A stretch of 64,000 nucleotides of DNA from the NCBI GenBank assembly GCA_944322585.1, contig CALUPB010000003.1, forward strand, positions 186,001-250,000, given 5' to 3'. Below the pieces are notes generated by a model that saw only the letters and a program-made list of their open reading frames with translations, did not search any database and had not been told where the DNA came from. The position numbers were made by a program, and so were the translations under genes. Source of the stretch: an uncultured Bacteroidales bacterium. GTDB lineage: Bacteria; Bacteroidota; Bacteroidia; Bacteroidales; UBA932. This document shows positions 52,959 to 61,438 of this stretch, piece by piece (position 1 is the first letter of the stretch; each line of letters begins with the position of its first letter).

Positions 52959-53411
52959 ATGGAATTGGAAAAACAGATCCAGGCGGACATGGTTACCGCC
53001 ATGAAAGCGAAAGAGACAGTCCGCCTTGCCGCCCTCAGAGGCATCAAGGCCGCAATCCTCCTTGCCAAGACATCGGAAGGAAGCACCGGAGAAGTATCGG
53101 ACAGCGACATCGTGAAGATTATCGGAAAATTAGTGAAGCAGCGTAAGGAAAGCGCCGAAATATACTCCCGGCAGAACAGGCCGGAACTTGCGGAGAATGA
53201 ACTTGCAGAAGCCGCGGCGATGGAAGTCTACCTGCCGAAACAGCTCAGCGAAGCTGAAACGGAAGCGGAAATAGCAAAAATCGTGGCCGAAACGGGGGCA
53301 TCACAGCCGTCCGACATGGGCAAGGTAATGGGAGTGGCGACGAAACGGCTTGCCGGTCAGGCCGACGGCAGACTCATATCCTCAATTGTGAAACGCCTTC
53401 TGGCAAAATGA
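52959..53411 (+). CDS. YqeY/GatB-like domain protein
   Basis: A 150-residue soluble protein of the YqeY family, related to the tail of the tRNA amidotransferase subunit GatB. Seen: LEKQIQADMVTAMKAKETVRLAALRGIKAAI, VKIIGKLVKQRKESAEIYSRQNRPELAENELAEAAAMEVYLPKQLSE and a C-terminal small domain ending GQADGRLISSIVKRLL. It may bind tRNA, but no function is established. The ATG at 52959 is preferred over a TTG two codons upstream. Last gene of the plus-strand run; it converges with the radical SAM gene. Confidence 0.87.
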   Translation: MELEKQIQADMVTAMKAKETVRLAALRGIKAAILLAKTSEGSTGEVSDSDIVKIIGKLVKQRKESAEIYSRQNRPELAENELAEAAAMEVYLPKQLSEAETEAEIAKIVAETGASQPSDMGKVMGVATKRLAGQADGRLISSIVKRLLAK

Positions 53412-53484
53412 CATCCTCCCGGCGGCCGCACGACAGGATAAAGAGATTCATCATGCAGCCGGCCTGCAAGGGACCGTATATTCT

Positions 53485-54750
53485 TCAGAGCATAAGCCCC
53501 ATATTGTGACGGGCGAAAGGAATGACCCATGAAGGGGCCTGTTCTTTCATGAGCAGGCCCTTCATATATTCCATATACGGCTCGACATGACTGAAATAGG
53601 CATACAGTCCGTCGCACAGCGAATTCTTCCTGCTCCCGTCCTGTCCGACAGCAAACCTGTGCTTCGGGCACTCTCCGCGGCAGGCGAAATAGAAACGGCA
53701 CCGGAGGCATTCCGCAGGAAGCGTATTGCGTTTGCCGAGTCCGAACTGAAGTCTTTTGCGCGTGGCATAGATATCCTTCAGAGACGTTTCCCTGATGTTC
53801 CCCAGCAGATACCCGGGATATACGAAATGGTCGCAGGAGTAGACATCGCCGTTCCTCTCCACCACCAGTGCATCACCGCAGGTCTCACACATGGAACATA
53901 CTCCCGGCTGTATCCCGCACCACTGCGCCAGCGTGGCATCGAACATCTGGACAAACACCTGACCCACATCCCTTATTACCCATTCATCGAATACATCGCA
54001 GAGGAACTTGCCGTACCCTTCCGCCGGAACGGACCATGGAGCAGGATATGCCCCTTCCGTCTCGGGAGGCACTATCACCGGTCTGTGGTAACCGGGCCTG
54101 TCGGCTACATGTTCCACAGCCGGAAGAAACTGCATGTAACGGCTCCTTGCCTTGTCCCGTAAGAACCTGTATATTTCCCCTCCCCTTTTCCCGCAGAGAC
54201 TGCTTACGACACTCAGGGTATTGAATTCGACGCCCGTCTTACGGAACATTGAGATTGCAGACATCACTTTTTCAAAAGTGGGGCGTCCGCCTTTAGTCAG
54301 CCTGAAGGCATCATGTATATCCTGAGGGCCGTCCAACGAAATCCCGACAAGGAAATTATTCTCCGTGAAAAGTCCGCACCATTCCTCTGTCACCAATGTA
54401 CCGTTCGTCTGTATGGTATTCTCTATACGTTTCCCGGCGGCATATTTTTTCTGTAGAGCCATTGCCCTGCGGTAAAAATCCGTCCCGAGCAGGAGAGGCT
54501 CACCGCCGTGCCAGCAGAACTGCACGGTATCCACCTCGTTTGCCTCTATATACTGCCGGATATACATTTCAAGGAGTTCGTCGTCCATCACGGCATTCCT
54601 GCCTCCGTACTGCATCGCCTTGTCAAGATAATAGCAATATGAACAGTCCAGATTGCAGCTTGACCCGGCCGGCTTGAGCATTGTCACAAATGCCTTGGGA
54701 GCCGTCAGCTTCCGGGCGTCTCCGAGTGTGAATATTTCCTTTTCTTTCAT
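53485..54750 (-). CDS. Anaerobic sulfatase-maturase-type radical SAM/SPASM enzyme
   Basis: In characterised relatives (anSME) the enzyme turns a Cys or Ser of a sulfatase into formylglycine without oxygen. From ATG 54750 it has 421 residues. The radical SAM cluster motif CNLDCSYC gives Cys 32, 36 and 39. Other marks are QFCWHGGEPLLLG, NTIQTNGTLV, FLVGISLDGPQDIHDAFR, and a C-terminal SPASM domain with many cysteines (CSMCETCGDALVVERNGDVYSCDHFVYP; CLRCRFYFACRGECPKHR) for two more iron-sulfur clusters. No sulfatase gene is in the window, so it may serve remote sulfatases or modify another peptide. Confidence 0.88.
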   Translation of the reverse strand: MKEKEIFTLGDARKLTAPKAFVTMLKPAGSSCNLDCSYCYYLDKAMQYGGRNAVMDDELLEMYIRQYIEANEVDTVQFCWHGGEPLLLGTDFYRRAMALQKKYAAGKRIENTIQTNGTLVTEEWCGLFTENNFLVGISLDGPQDIHDAFRLTKGGRPTFEKVMSAISMFRKTGVEFNTLSVVSSLCGKRGGEIYRFLRDKARSRYMQFLPAVEHVADRPGYHRPVIVPPETEGAYPAPWSVPAEGYGKFLCDVFDEWVIRDVGQVFVQMFDATLAQWCGIQPGVCSMCETCGDALVVERNGDVYSCDHFVYPGYLLGNIRETSLKDIYATRKRLQFGLGKRNTLPAECLRCRFYFACRGECPKHRFAVGQDGSRKNSLCDGLYAYFSHVEPYMEYMKGLLMKEQAPSWVIPFARHNMGLML

Positions 54751-54792
54751 ATCATGTCGCACTTAAAACCGTTTCTGCCTCCAACCTGTCCG

Positions 54793-54824
54793 CAAATCTA
54801 CGATTTTTAAGAAGCTGTTTCAAT
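54793..54824 (-). promoter_or_regulatory. Promoter of the radical SAM maturase gene
   Basis: TAGATTTG (54793-54800, minus strand) fits the -7 consensus, and ATTG (54821-54824) lies 20 bases upstream as an imperfect -33. The -33 half lies within repeat copy B, so the repeat may be part of the promoter. Confidence 0.5.
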
Positions 54825-54842
54825 TTTTGTCATTATAAATTT
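54810..54842. repeat. 33-base repeat, copy B (upstream of radical SAM gene)
   Basis: Matches copy A (43523-43555) at 30 of 33 positions in the same orientation relative to the downstream minus-strand gene. Both copies are followed on the plus strand, after a few divergent bases, by GGCCGG. Confidence 0.7.
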
Positions 54843-54920
54843 CGGGATTGGCCGGTTATCCGTTCGGGAAGGACAGCTGTTGACCGGGAACGGAAGGGGC
54901 GGGCTCCGCCTTGCTTCGGA

Positions 54921-54962
54921 GGAAAAGAAACCCGGGACGGCCCTCACGGGCGGTTCCGGGTT
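54921..54962 (-). terminator. Terminator of the DUF4906-like lipoprotein operon
   Basis: On the minus strand AACCCGG...CCGGGTT (54956-54962 with 54929-54935) encloses an inner GCCC/GGGC stem and is followed by TCTTTTCC. It lies about 77 bases after the stop codon of the large lipoprotein gene. Confidence 0.65.
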
Positions 54963-55038
54963 GAGGATTGTGTGTATCAGTAAGAAATGTGTGTGTAGTT
55001 TTATAAGTTTGAATATGATATAAAGAGAGAATTGTCCG

Positions 55039-57678
55039 TCAATAGTTATCGTAAGAGCCGTAATAGTCCTCGATAAGGAAAGTGTTCCTCTCTATGTCCT
55101 GGAGTCTGTGGAGCTCGAAGAACAGTCTGTTGGACATATTCCATGCCGGATCGTAATACAGCAGTGTAGCCGATCTTTCCTGGGTATCATTGTGTATGAA
55201 TTGGAAATCCGTCCCGCATTCGTAAAGATAATTCCGCATCTGGTCGCTGATAAGGGTAAACTGCCGGTCCAGATTGTCGAAATCCCTGATATCGAACGTT
55301 TCGACTTTTCTTTCGTAGAAGAACGGACTGCCCATTCCGGAAATACTGCCGGATTTGGGACTGTATATGCTGCAATAACCGTTTTCTTCCCAGAAAGTAT
55401 GGTACAGATAATCGTCATCCTGGCCGTATCTTCCCATTATCGGGACATATGCAATATCCAGGTAAGTGCCGGGTTCCAGATCGTAGCCCTCTTCAGCCGG
55501 ATAGAAATGCGCTTCCATCCCCACTACAATATACAGGATTATGTCCACACTGTAGTCTCCGTTTATCACCCTTCCGGAATACGGATTCGTGACAGTTCCT
55601 CTGACGTGGTACCGGCCACCGGCAAGATATTCCACATCCTGGAGCCCCGGAGGTTCCTCAAAATCGAGTACGATACCGGAACCGGATCGGGAAACCGAGA
55701 CAAGACTCTCATCATAGACGTCAAGCACAGAGTTGAGAGGCTCCTCCTGGCATCCTTCCACATATTTGTCGCCACGCCCTATACGCCAGGCCGCGTCCCG
55801 AGGCAGCTCATAGCCCGTATCCAGTACCGTCCGGCTGCGCTGCATATCACCGAGGGCCATCTGATAATTGTACACCGCCCCAAAATGTCTCTGCCCCCGG
55901 AAAGCCGGGTCAATCTTTATCCTGAAATCGTTCCGGACTCCACAGAAATTCTGGTAGCACGCCAGTTCCGTATATCCGGACTGCAGCCCGTCCGCCTGAA
56001 GTCCGTAAAGTTTCACTTCATACAGATAGGATTCGCCGTTCGTATCGAGTGCAGGTTTGTACGACCAGTCTATATACTGATCCGCCATAGCATTGTCTTC
56101 CACCCACATGTCAGGCTGATAATACCAGTACAGGTGTGTCCTTATGTCATCGCATGTCCTGACCCTGTCAATGTATTCCCTGACATTTTCCGGCATGGAA
56201 AAGATTCCCGGATCTATAATCCTGCCGTTATCGGCAAGATACATGTAACAAGAATTGTCTTCCCCGGACTCGTTTACAGTTATCGTCTCACCGCCGTAAA
56301 GCATTTCGAATCCATCTTCGGTATATATCTCTAAAGCCCACTTGAGAGACGTATTCTGGGTAAACGAAACGGTACCCTGCCTTATTCCCTGGCTGGCGTC
56401 AAAAGAATAGCGGCTGCTCCCGGAGCACAGATATACGGTATTCGGCTCGGACGGCAGATATACCAGAAGATCCGGACTGTCCTCTTCCACATCCCCGAAA
56501 TGGGCCGCTGTCTCCGACGGGACCTGCAACGTTTCCCCGTAATGGGTAATCGTGACCGGATGCTCTTCGGTAGCTTCCGGGAATGTAACCTTCCCCCACT
56601 GTCCGGCATACTCCGGGGCATCGAGTATATATTTCAGATCTCCCATTGTCAATCCGGAATTGTCCACCCTCCACGACACCCTGTCCAGACCGTCTTCCGT
56701 CAGACTCAAGGTCACCGTACTTTCCGTATTCCTGAAGACGTTGAAATCGGATGTATTGTCCTGCCCGAGAAAAAAACGGTATGTTACAGGTCCGCTGAGC
56801 CCTGTACTGCCGTCAAATTCCGCCATGACTTCGATATAGGTGCACAACTCTGCCCTGTCGGGAATATTGTCAGGAACTTTCTGCCACTGGTCATTGTTAT
56901 CCGGGAGAAGAACACCCTGACAGTTTTCCAGCATATAGAAGAAAACCGGCTGTCCCGCATTTATCCCCGCTATATCCTCATCGGTGGCATAGTCACCGTC
57001 CGACACTTCGGAAGCCATGCTTTCCTTCGAGAAAGGCCTTACGTCGCAAGGACTCTGCATCAGCCGGACGGACCTGACTTCCAATCCCCCGAGCTCGCCC
57101 CGGTCCATTACGAACTTCACCTTGGACACCAAACGGACAAGATTAAGGGAGACCGGCTCCACGACAGACGCAGGCGAGACCCGCACCATGGCAGACATCG
57201 GAAGTCCGTTCTCCCCCAGACTTCCTTGGGAACCAGGCCTGTACACCAAAGAGGACAGGTCTTCCTCCATGTCCGGAGCATCCGTCCGGCCCGTATTCAC
57301 AAGTGCATATATATTATAGTCGGCATTTCCGGAAAGCTCCATCCCTATCCCGGCAGACAGGTCATCCGAATAAAACGCATCATGCAGTCTTCCAGCGCTG
57401 TATGCATACAGGTTGATATTGTCCACCCGGGTCTCGTCCACGGAAAGACTGCTTTTCGACCCCGTCTCTCCCGGCACTGAAAGTTCGAACCTGACATACA
57501 CCCTGTCCCTCGGATCAGGCTCCTGAAAGGCCGCGGTACATGAAGTCAGGCACGCGGATACCCAAAGAACCGTACCTACAGCCGTAATCATAGGGGATGC
57601 ACATGCAACGGAAGCTACAGAAGCCGCACGACAGAATATCCGGTGACATTCAGACAATATATGATGGATACCTCTCAT
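55039..57678 (-). CDS. Large fimbrillin/DUF4906-like surface lipoprotein
   Basis: 879 residues. The N terminus has a basic region followed by a hydrophobic stretch and a lipobox (VLWVSACLTSCTAAF, Cys about 47 from the first ATG). A start at the ATG 29 codons later would give a shorter signal. Residues about 55-340 resemble the Mfa/fimbrillin fold of Bacteroidota (VYVRFELSVPG, INLYAYSAGRLHDAFY, YNIYALVNTGR, LNLVRLVSKVKFVMDRG). The rest is beta-rich and ends without a known domain. This layout recalls the DUF4906 group of putative fimbrial or adhesion proteins. It follows another lipoprotein gene by seven bases, so both are one operon. Function is inferred only from resemblance. Confidence 0.5.
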   Translation of the reverse strand: MRGIHHILSECHRIFCRAASVASVACASPMITAVGTVLWVSACLTSCTAAFQEPDPRDRVYVRFELSVPGETGSKSSLSVDETRVDNINLYAYSAGRLHDAFYSDDLSAGIGMELSGNADYNIYALVNTGRTDAPDMEEDLSSLVYRPGSQGSLGENGLPMSAMVRVSPASVVEPVSLNLVRLVSKVKFVMDRGELGGLEVRSVRLMQSPCDVRPFSKESMASEVSDGDYATDEDIAGINAGQPVFFYMLENCQGVLLPDNNDQWQKVPDNIPDRAELCTYIEVMAEFDGSTGLSGPVTYRFFLGQDNTSDFNVFRNTESTVTLSLTEDGLDRVSWRVDNSGLTMGDLKYILDAPEYAGQWGKVTFPEATEEHPVTITHYGETLQVPSETAAHFGDVEEDSPDLLVYLPSEPNTVYLCSGSSRYSFDASQGIRQGTVSFTQNTSLKWALEIYTEDGFEMLYGGETITVNESGEDNSCYMYLADNGRIIDPGIFSMPENVREYIDRVRTCDDIRTHLYWYYQPDMWVEDNAMADQYIDWSYKPALDTNGESYLYEVKLYGLQADGLQSGYTELACYQNFCGVRNDFRIKIDPAFRGQRHFGAVYNYQMALGDMQRSRTVLDTGYELPRDAAWRIGRGDKYVEGCQEEPLNSVLDVYDESLVSVSRSGSGIVLDFEEPPGLQDVEYLAGGRYHVRGTVTNPYSGRVINGDYSVDIILYIVVGMEAHFYPAEEGYDLEPGTYLDIAYVPIMGRYGQDDDYLYHTFWEENGYCSIYSPKSGSISGMGSPFFYERKVETFDIRDFDNLDRQFTLISDQMRNYLYECGTDFQFIHNDTQERSATLLYYDPAWNMSNRLFFELHRLQDIERNTFLIEDYYGSYDNY

Positions 57679-57685
57679 ATCCGAC

Positions 57686-59053
57686 TCAATATTCCATTAT
57701 CTCGAAAGTAAGGTCGACATCCCCGAAATGTCCGGCCTGTCCGTTATTTGCAATGATGTACTTGCGGCTCAACTGGCCTCTCCACACGATGTCGTCCCGA
57801 GTGTTTATGGGGAGATCTATATCGAAACCGTAACTCTTGGACTTGATCTTCACTACCGCAGAGCATTTCCATGATGTCTTCGTCCCTCCATCGTCTTCGG
57901 ATATGATGAGAGCGCAGTGCGTAAGCTGTTCCGTCCAGTCTGAAACGAGTACCGCATTGAATTTCTGCGGAACGCCTACATATTTCCTCTTCACGACTAT
58001 CATAAAGTCAGTGACCGAAGGAGAGTACAGTTTCAGTTCCGCTTCGGTACTGGCCGAGAAATCCTCGACGGAGCCTACCTTCACGAAGAATTCGGATGCC
58101 CCGGCAAACCACGAATCGAAATTGCGCAGCATTGTAAAATCCTTGAGGACAAGAGTCTTGACCGTACCGTCATCTTCCTGTACGTCCCCGGCTGCCCTGC
58201 CGGCCGCAGACATGTACACCGGTGTGTCCCCGGATACAGACCGGCCAGTCTCCTCCACGCCCCGGACACCGGACGACCTATGGGGATTGATGATGATCTC
58301 CCCTCCGCCGTTGCCCCATTCCGGCTCCTGCATCCTCAACAGCTCCAGGGAACTGTAGCCGCTGTCATCATTCCGGTTTACCACCCATACAGGATGCTCC
58401 ATGGCCATGGTTTCATCCACAATCACTTCTTCCACCGTCCTGTTGCCGTCACTGTCCACCGACAGCCGATAGCCTGTATTCGTGGAGCCTCCGTCATCAG
58501 GATCGAAGGTAATTACCGGAAATTCTTCCTTGTCCCAGTTTTCCGAATAGGGCCAGTATATCTGGATATCGGAAGATTTGAGCGCAGCCAGATATTCGTC
58601 TGCGGTAATTTCCGTCCCGTCCGCCCGAGTCAGCACACTGCCGGCTTTGGTCCGCTCTTTCAGATGCTTCTCTATGAGATCCTTCAAAGGCTCATCGTAT
58701 TCCCCTGAAGAACGTGTATGCACCCCGGCCTTTCTCATCGCCTCCCTTCTGGCTGCCATAGCCGTTTCCGGAAGCCTGTCATCCCCCACACCTGCACCCG
58801 GCTCACGGAAAAGATCTGTCATCATGTATTCCTCATCATAGCCGTTCCATGAGGATGAAGTGACAGCATCATATACTTCCCCGACCTGGGCCTCCCCTAT
58901 CGGGATTTCCGAAAGAAGGGATGCCACATCATCAAGAGGAAGGACAAGCGGCTCATCCTGTTCCAGATATTTCTCCGGGTCATCATCCAGTTCTTCACAG
59001 CATGGAAGCAACACCATTGCCGCCATTACCACCAACACTAAACTCTTCTCCAT
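57686..59053 (-). CDS. Unrecognised acidic lipoprotein paired with the fimbrillin-like gene
   Basis: I do not recognise a family. From ATG 59053 the protein has 455 residues with signal peptide EKSLVLVVMAAMVLLPCCEELDD (acylated Cys 19 or 20), then an acidic linker (DDDPEKYLEQDEPLVLPLDD). A helical charged stretch follows (about 105-160: REAMRKAGVHTRSSGEYDEPLKDLIEKHLKER), then a beta-rich C-terminal half ending in GDVDLTFEIMEY. The tail contains pieces that look like a secreted beta-sandwich (FDIDLPINTRDDIVWRGQ). Longer open sequence upstream is not signal-like. It is the first gene of a two-gene unit with the fimbrillin-like lipoprotein and may be its surface partner. Confidence 0.55.
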   Translation of the reverse strand: MEKSLVLVVMAAMVLLPCCEELDDDPEKYLEQDEPLVLPLDDVASLLSEIPIGEAQVGEVYDAVTSSSWNGYDEEYMMTDLFREPGAGVGDDRLPETAMAARREAMRKAGVHTRSSGEYDEPLKDLIEKHLKERTKAGSVLTRADGTEITADEYLAALKSSDIQIYWPYSENWDKEEFPVITFDPDDGGSTNTGYRLSVDSDGNRTVEEVIVDETMAMEHPVWVVNRNDDSGYSSLELLRMQEPEWGNGGGEIIINPHRSSGVRGVEETGRSVSGDTPVYMSAAGRAAGDVQEDDGTVKTLVLKDFTMLRNFDSWFAGASEFFVKVGSVEDFSASTEAELKLYSPSVTDFMIVVKRKYVGVPQKFNAVLVSDWTEQLTHCALIISEDDGGTKTSWKCSAVVKIKSKSYGFDIDLPINTRDDIVWRGQLSRKYIIANNGQAGHFGDVDLTFEIMEY

Positions 59054-59154
59054 AACGATAATTTTTTCTACAGCGCAAAGGGACAAAAAATTATCCGTGT
59101 ACTCAAAAAGAACACGGATAAAATTCAAAATACGTCACAGAGATGTACCGGAGG

Positions 59155-60282
59155 CTATTTCCTGAATGTCACGAACCGTATTTTGGCGCGAAAATCTTCA
59201 ACTGTCCTGACGTCATGAAGTCCTGAAGCTGAAAAAATACCGGCCACAGCCTCTCCGAAGGCCTCATTTATCTCCACGGCACCGAAACCTCCGGCATTCA
59301 GCCGTTTCCCTGCAAAATCCGCTATTGCCCTGTAGAAAAGCAGAGGGTCGTCATCAGGCACAAAAAGCGCGAGTCCCGGTTCATGCTCCAGTACATTCCT
59401 GTGCATCAGGCGTTTTTCGCTTTCCCTGACATACGGAGGATTGCTGACTATGATATCGAACGACATCCATGGAACTTCCCCGGCATACCGGCCGACGGTC
59501 ATGCCCGGTTCACATGAAGTCCCCGGACAGTTTTCCCCTTCAGTTCGGATGCCGTTTCCACACAAGGCAGAACCTGTATCCGAACTGAAACCGTCAGATC
59601 CGGACAGGACATCGTAAAGGAAGAATTCAGGGGGACAGCATCCGTCCGGAAGGGCGATTTTCTGGCCGGAAGCCACCGCAAGAGCCTCGGGAGAGATGTC
59701 GGCCCCGGCAACATATGCGCCGGGAAAAGCACAGGACAATGTCCAGGCTATACAGCCGGAGCCGGTACACAGGTCAAGTATTTTCAATCCGCTTCCGGTA
59801 CAGTCGGACCCACATCCGGCATCACACGGCAAATCCTCTCCCTTGCCTTTTTTCATTTTACGCAGTACGAAGCCGCTACAGCATGTCAAATCACCGGCCT
59901 TCGCATCGGAGACGGCCATCCGGTTTTCGGACAAAGTTCCTGGAAAGACCCTCTCTGCTTCCCGTACGACAATGGAACACAACTGCTCTGTCTCCGGTCT
60001 CGGTATCAGGACAGAAGGAGTCACCCGGAACCTGTGCCCGCAGAAATCCGCATAACCGAGAACATACTGGAGAGGCTCCCCTTCCGCAAGCCTGTCCAGT
60101 GCTCCGGACAGTACTGATACCGATTCATCCGGCACCTGCAGATCCGGTTCTATGATATGGGCATGACTGCCGACCCCGAGAAGCTCTTCACATAACCTTG
60201 ACACGACAGCCCGGGCTTCAGCTTCGGGATACAGCCCGGCAAGCCGTGCTCTGGATGAAACGACAAAATCCTTAAGAAGCAT
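59155..60282 (-). CDS. prmC: Release factor glutamine methyltransferase with two inserts
   Basis: Methylates the Gln of the GGQ motif in peptide release factors RF1/RF2. Family marks: N-terminal helical domain, LQYVLGYADFCGHRFRVTPSVLIPRPETEQL near residue 72, SAM motif LKILDLCTGSGCIAWTL near 164, and the catalytic IIVSNPPYVRESE near residue 278. The protein has 375 residues against about 280 for relatives. The extra length lies in two inserts: about 115-162 (Cys/Gly/Lys rich, with CCSG and CDAGCGSDC) and about 227-268 (Gly/Ser/Cys rich). Core motifs are intact, so the enzyme is probably active. It starts four bases after the ddl stop. Confidence 0.9.
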   Translation of the reverse strand: MLLKDFVVSSRARLAGLYPEAEARAVVSRLCEELLGVGSHAHIIEPDLQVPDESVSVLSGALDRLAEGEPLQYVLGYADFCGHRFRVTPSVLIPRPETEQLCSIVVREAERVFPGTLSENRMAVSDAKAGDLTCCSGFVLRKMKKGKGEDLPCDAGCGSDCTGSGLKILDLCTGSGCIAWTLSCAFPGAYVAGADISPEALAVASGQKIALPDGCCPPEFFLYDVLSGSDGFSSDTGSALCGNGIRTEGENCPGTSCEPGMTVGRYAGEVPWMSFDIIVSNPPYVRESEKRLMHRNVLEHEPGLALFVPDDDPLLFYRAIADFAGKRLNAGGFGAVEINEAFGEAVAGIFSASGLHDVRTVEDFRAKIRFVTFRK

Positions 60283-60286
60283 CCGC

Positions 60287-61315
60287 TCAGGAATTTTCTA
60301 TGATAGAAGTAAGGAAATCCGTCATGTCGAGACCTGCCGTCCTCACCATCTTAGGGACGAGGGAAGCGGCAGTCATTCCCGGCACGGTATTGATTTCAAG
60401 GAAATAAAGCCCGTCCTCCGCCAGTATATAATCCATCCTGACACATCCTGAACATCCGAGACGGTTGTATATCCTTATGGAAGCATCCTGCACCATTGCA
60501 GTCTCCGACGATGACAGCTCTGCGGGGCAGATTTCCCTGCTTTTCCCGAGATATTTGGCCTCGAAGTCGAAATATTCATTCTCGGTAATAATCTCTATAA
60601 CCGGCAATGCAACAGGTGCGTTTCCGGTAGAATAGACCGCACAGGTAAGTTCACGCCCGGCTATGAATTTCTCCGCAATGACAGTCTCCCCTTCCGAGAA
60701 AGCTGCCGTAACTGCCGTAGGGAACTCCTCCTTCAGCTTCACCTTCGTAACCCCGAAACTGCTTCCCCCGTCGGTAGGTTTTACGAACAGAGGCAGTCCG
60801 AGCTTCCGGATAATCCTGTCGGCCAGAGACTCCATGTCCTCTCCCTTACGGATGAACACATCTTCGGCACATTTCACACAGTCGAGATCCCGAAGATAAT
60901 TCTTGCATGAAAACTTGTCGAACGACATTGCGGACACGAATGCGCTGCAGCTGCTCTTGGGAATCCCGAGCATTTCAAGATAGCCCTGCATCAGCCCGTT
61001 CTCGCCCGGAGTGCCGTGCTGCATTATATAGGCATAGTCGAACCTGACTTTCTCTCCCTCCACCATGACTGAAAAATCCGTCTTGTCCACCTGCGGCCTT
61101 TCATTTTCAGGAATGATCACCCGCATGGAATTCCGCCTGCGGTAGGCGGCCAAGGTCCAGTTCCCGAACCTCGCGAAAATCTCGTACACGTCATATCTGC
61201 TGCCGTCAATCCGTGAGGCGACGAATTCCCCGCTCCTGCACGACACTTCCCATTCGGAAGAATCACAGCCGTATATGACAGCTATCCTGCTATATCCTTT
61301 TCCCATATCAATCAT
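60287..61315 (-). CDS. ddl: D-alanine--D-alanine ligase
   Basis: ATP-grasp enzyme that makes D-Ala-D-Ala for peptidoglycan. 342 residues. Seen: IAVIYGCDSSEWEVSCRSGEFV (N-terminal G-G-x-S-x-E-type region, here GCDSSEWEVS), MQHGTPGENGLMQGYLEMLGIP near residue 100, LPLFVKPTDGGSSFGVTKV (ATP-binding loop near 175), ELTCAVYS and the metal/ATP site CSGCVRMDYIL...YFLEINTVPGMT near the C terminus. The protein could start at the first ATG or three codons later (MGKGYS). With the penicillin-binding protein gene upstream and prmC downstream it forms a minus-strand set. Confidence 0.94.
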   Translation of the reverse strand: MIDMGKGYSRIAVIYGCDSSEWEVSCRSGEFVASRIDGSRYDVYEIFARFGNWTLAAYRRRNSMRVIIPENERPQVDKTDFSVMVEGEKVRFDYAYIMQHGTPGENGLMQGYLEMLGIPKSSCSAFVSAMSFDKFSCKNYLRDLDCVKCAEDVFIRKGEDMESLADRIIRKLGLPLFVKPTDGGSSFGVTKVKLKEEFPTAVTAAFSEGETVIAEKFIAGRELTCAVYSTGNAPVALPVIEIITENEYFDFEAKYLGKSREICPAELSSSETAMVQDASIRIYNRLGCSGCVRMDYILAEDGLYFLEINTVPGMTAASLVPKMVRTAGLDMTDFLTSIIENS

Positions 61316-61438
61316 TTACCGGTAGTCCCGCAAGTCCATGATTACACTGACAACCGTGGATTCGTGCAGCCTGCGGAACTTTTCCACCGCACAAATCGCG
61401 AAAATCGGGTCATACAAGTCTTTCCGATGACATCACTG

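Larger units (their letters stand above)
54751..55038. other. Intergenic region with repeat copy B, promoter and terminator
   Basis: No gene is supported. It contains the radical SAM gene promoter (-7 TAGATTTG, 54793-54800, minus strand), a 33-base repeat (54810-54842), GC-rich small hairpins near 54898-54922 (CTCCG/CGGAG), the terminator of the DUF4906-like gene (54921-54962) and an AT-rich stretch to 55038. Confidence 0.6.
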
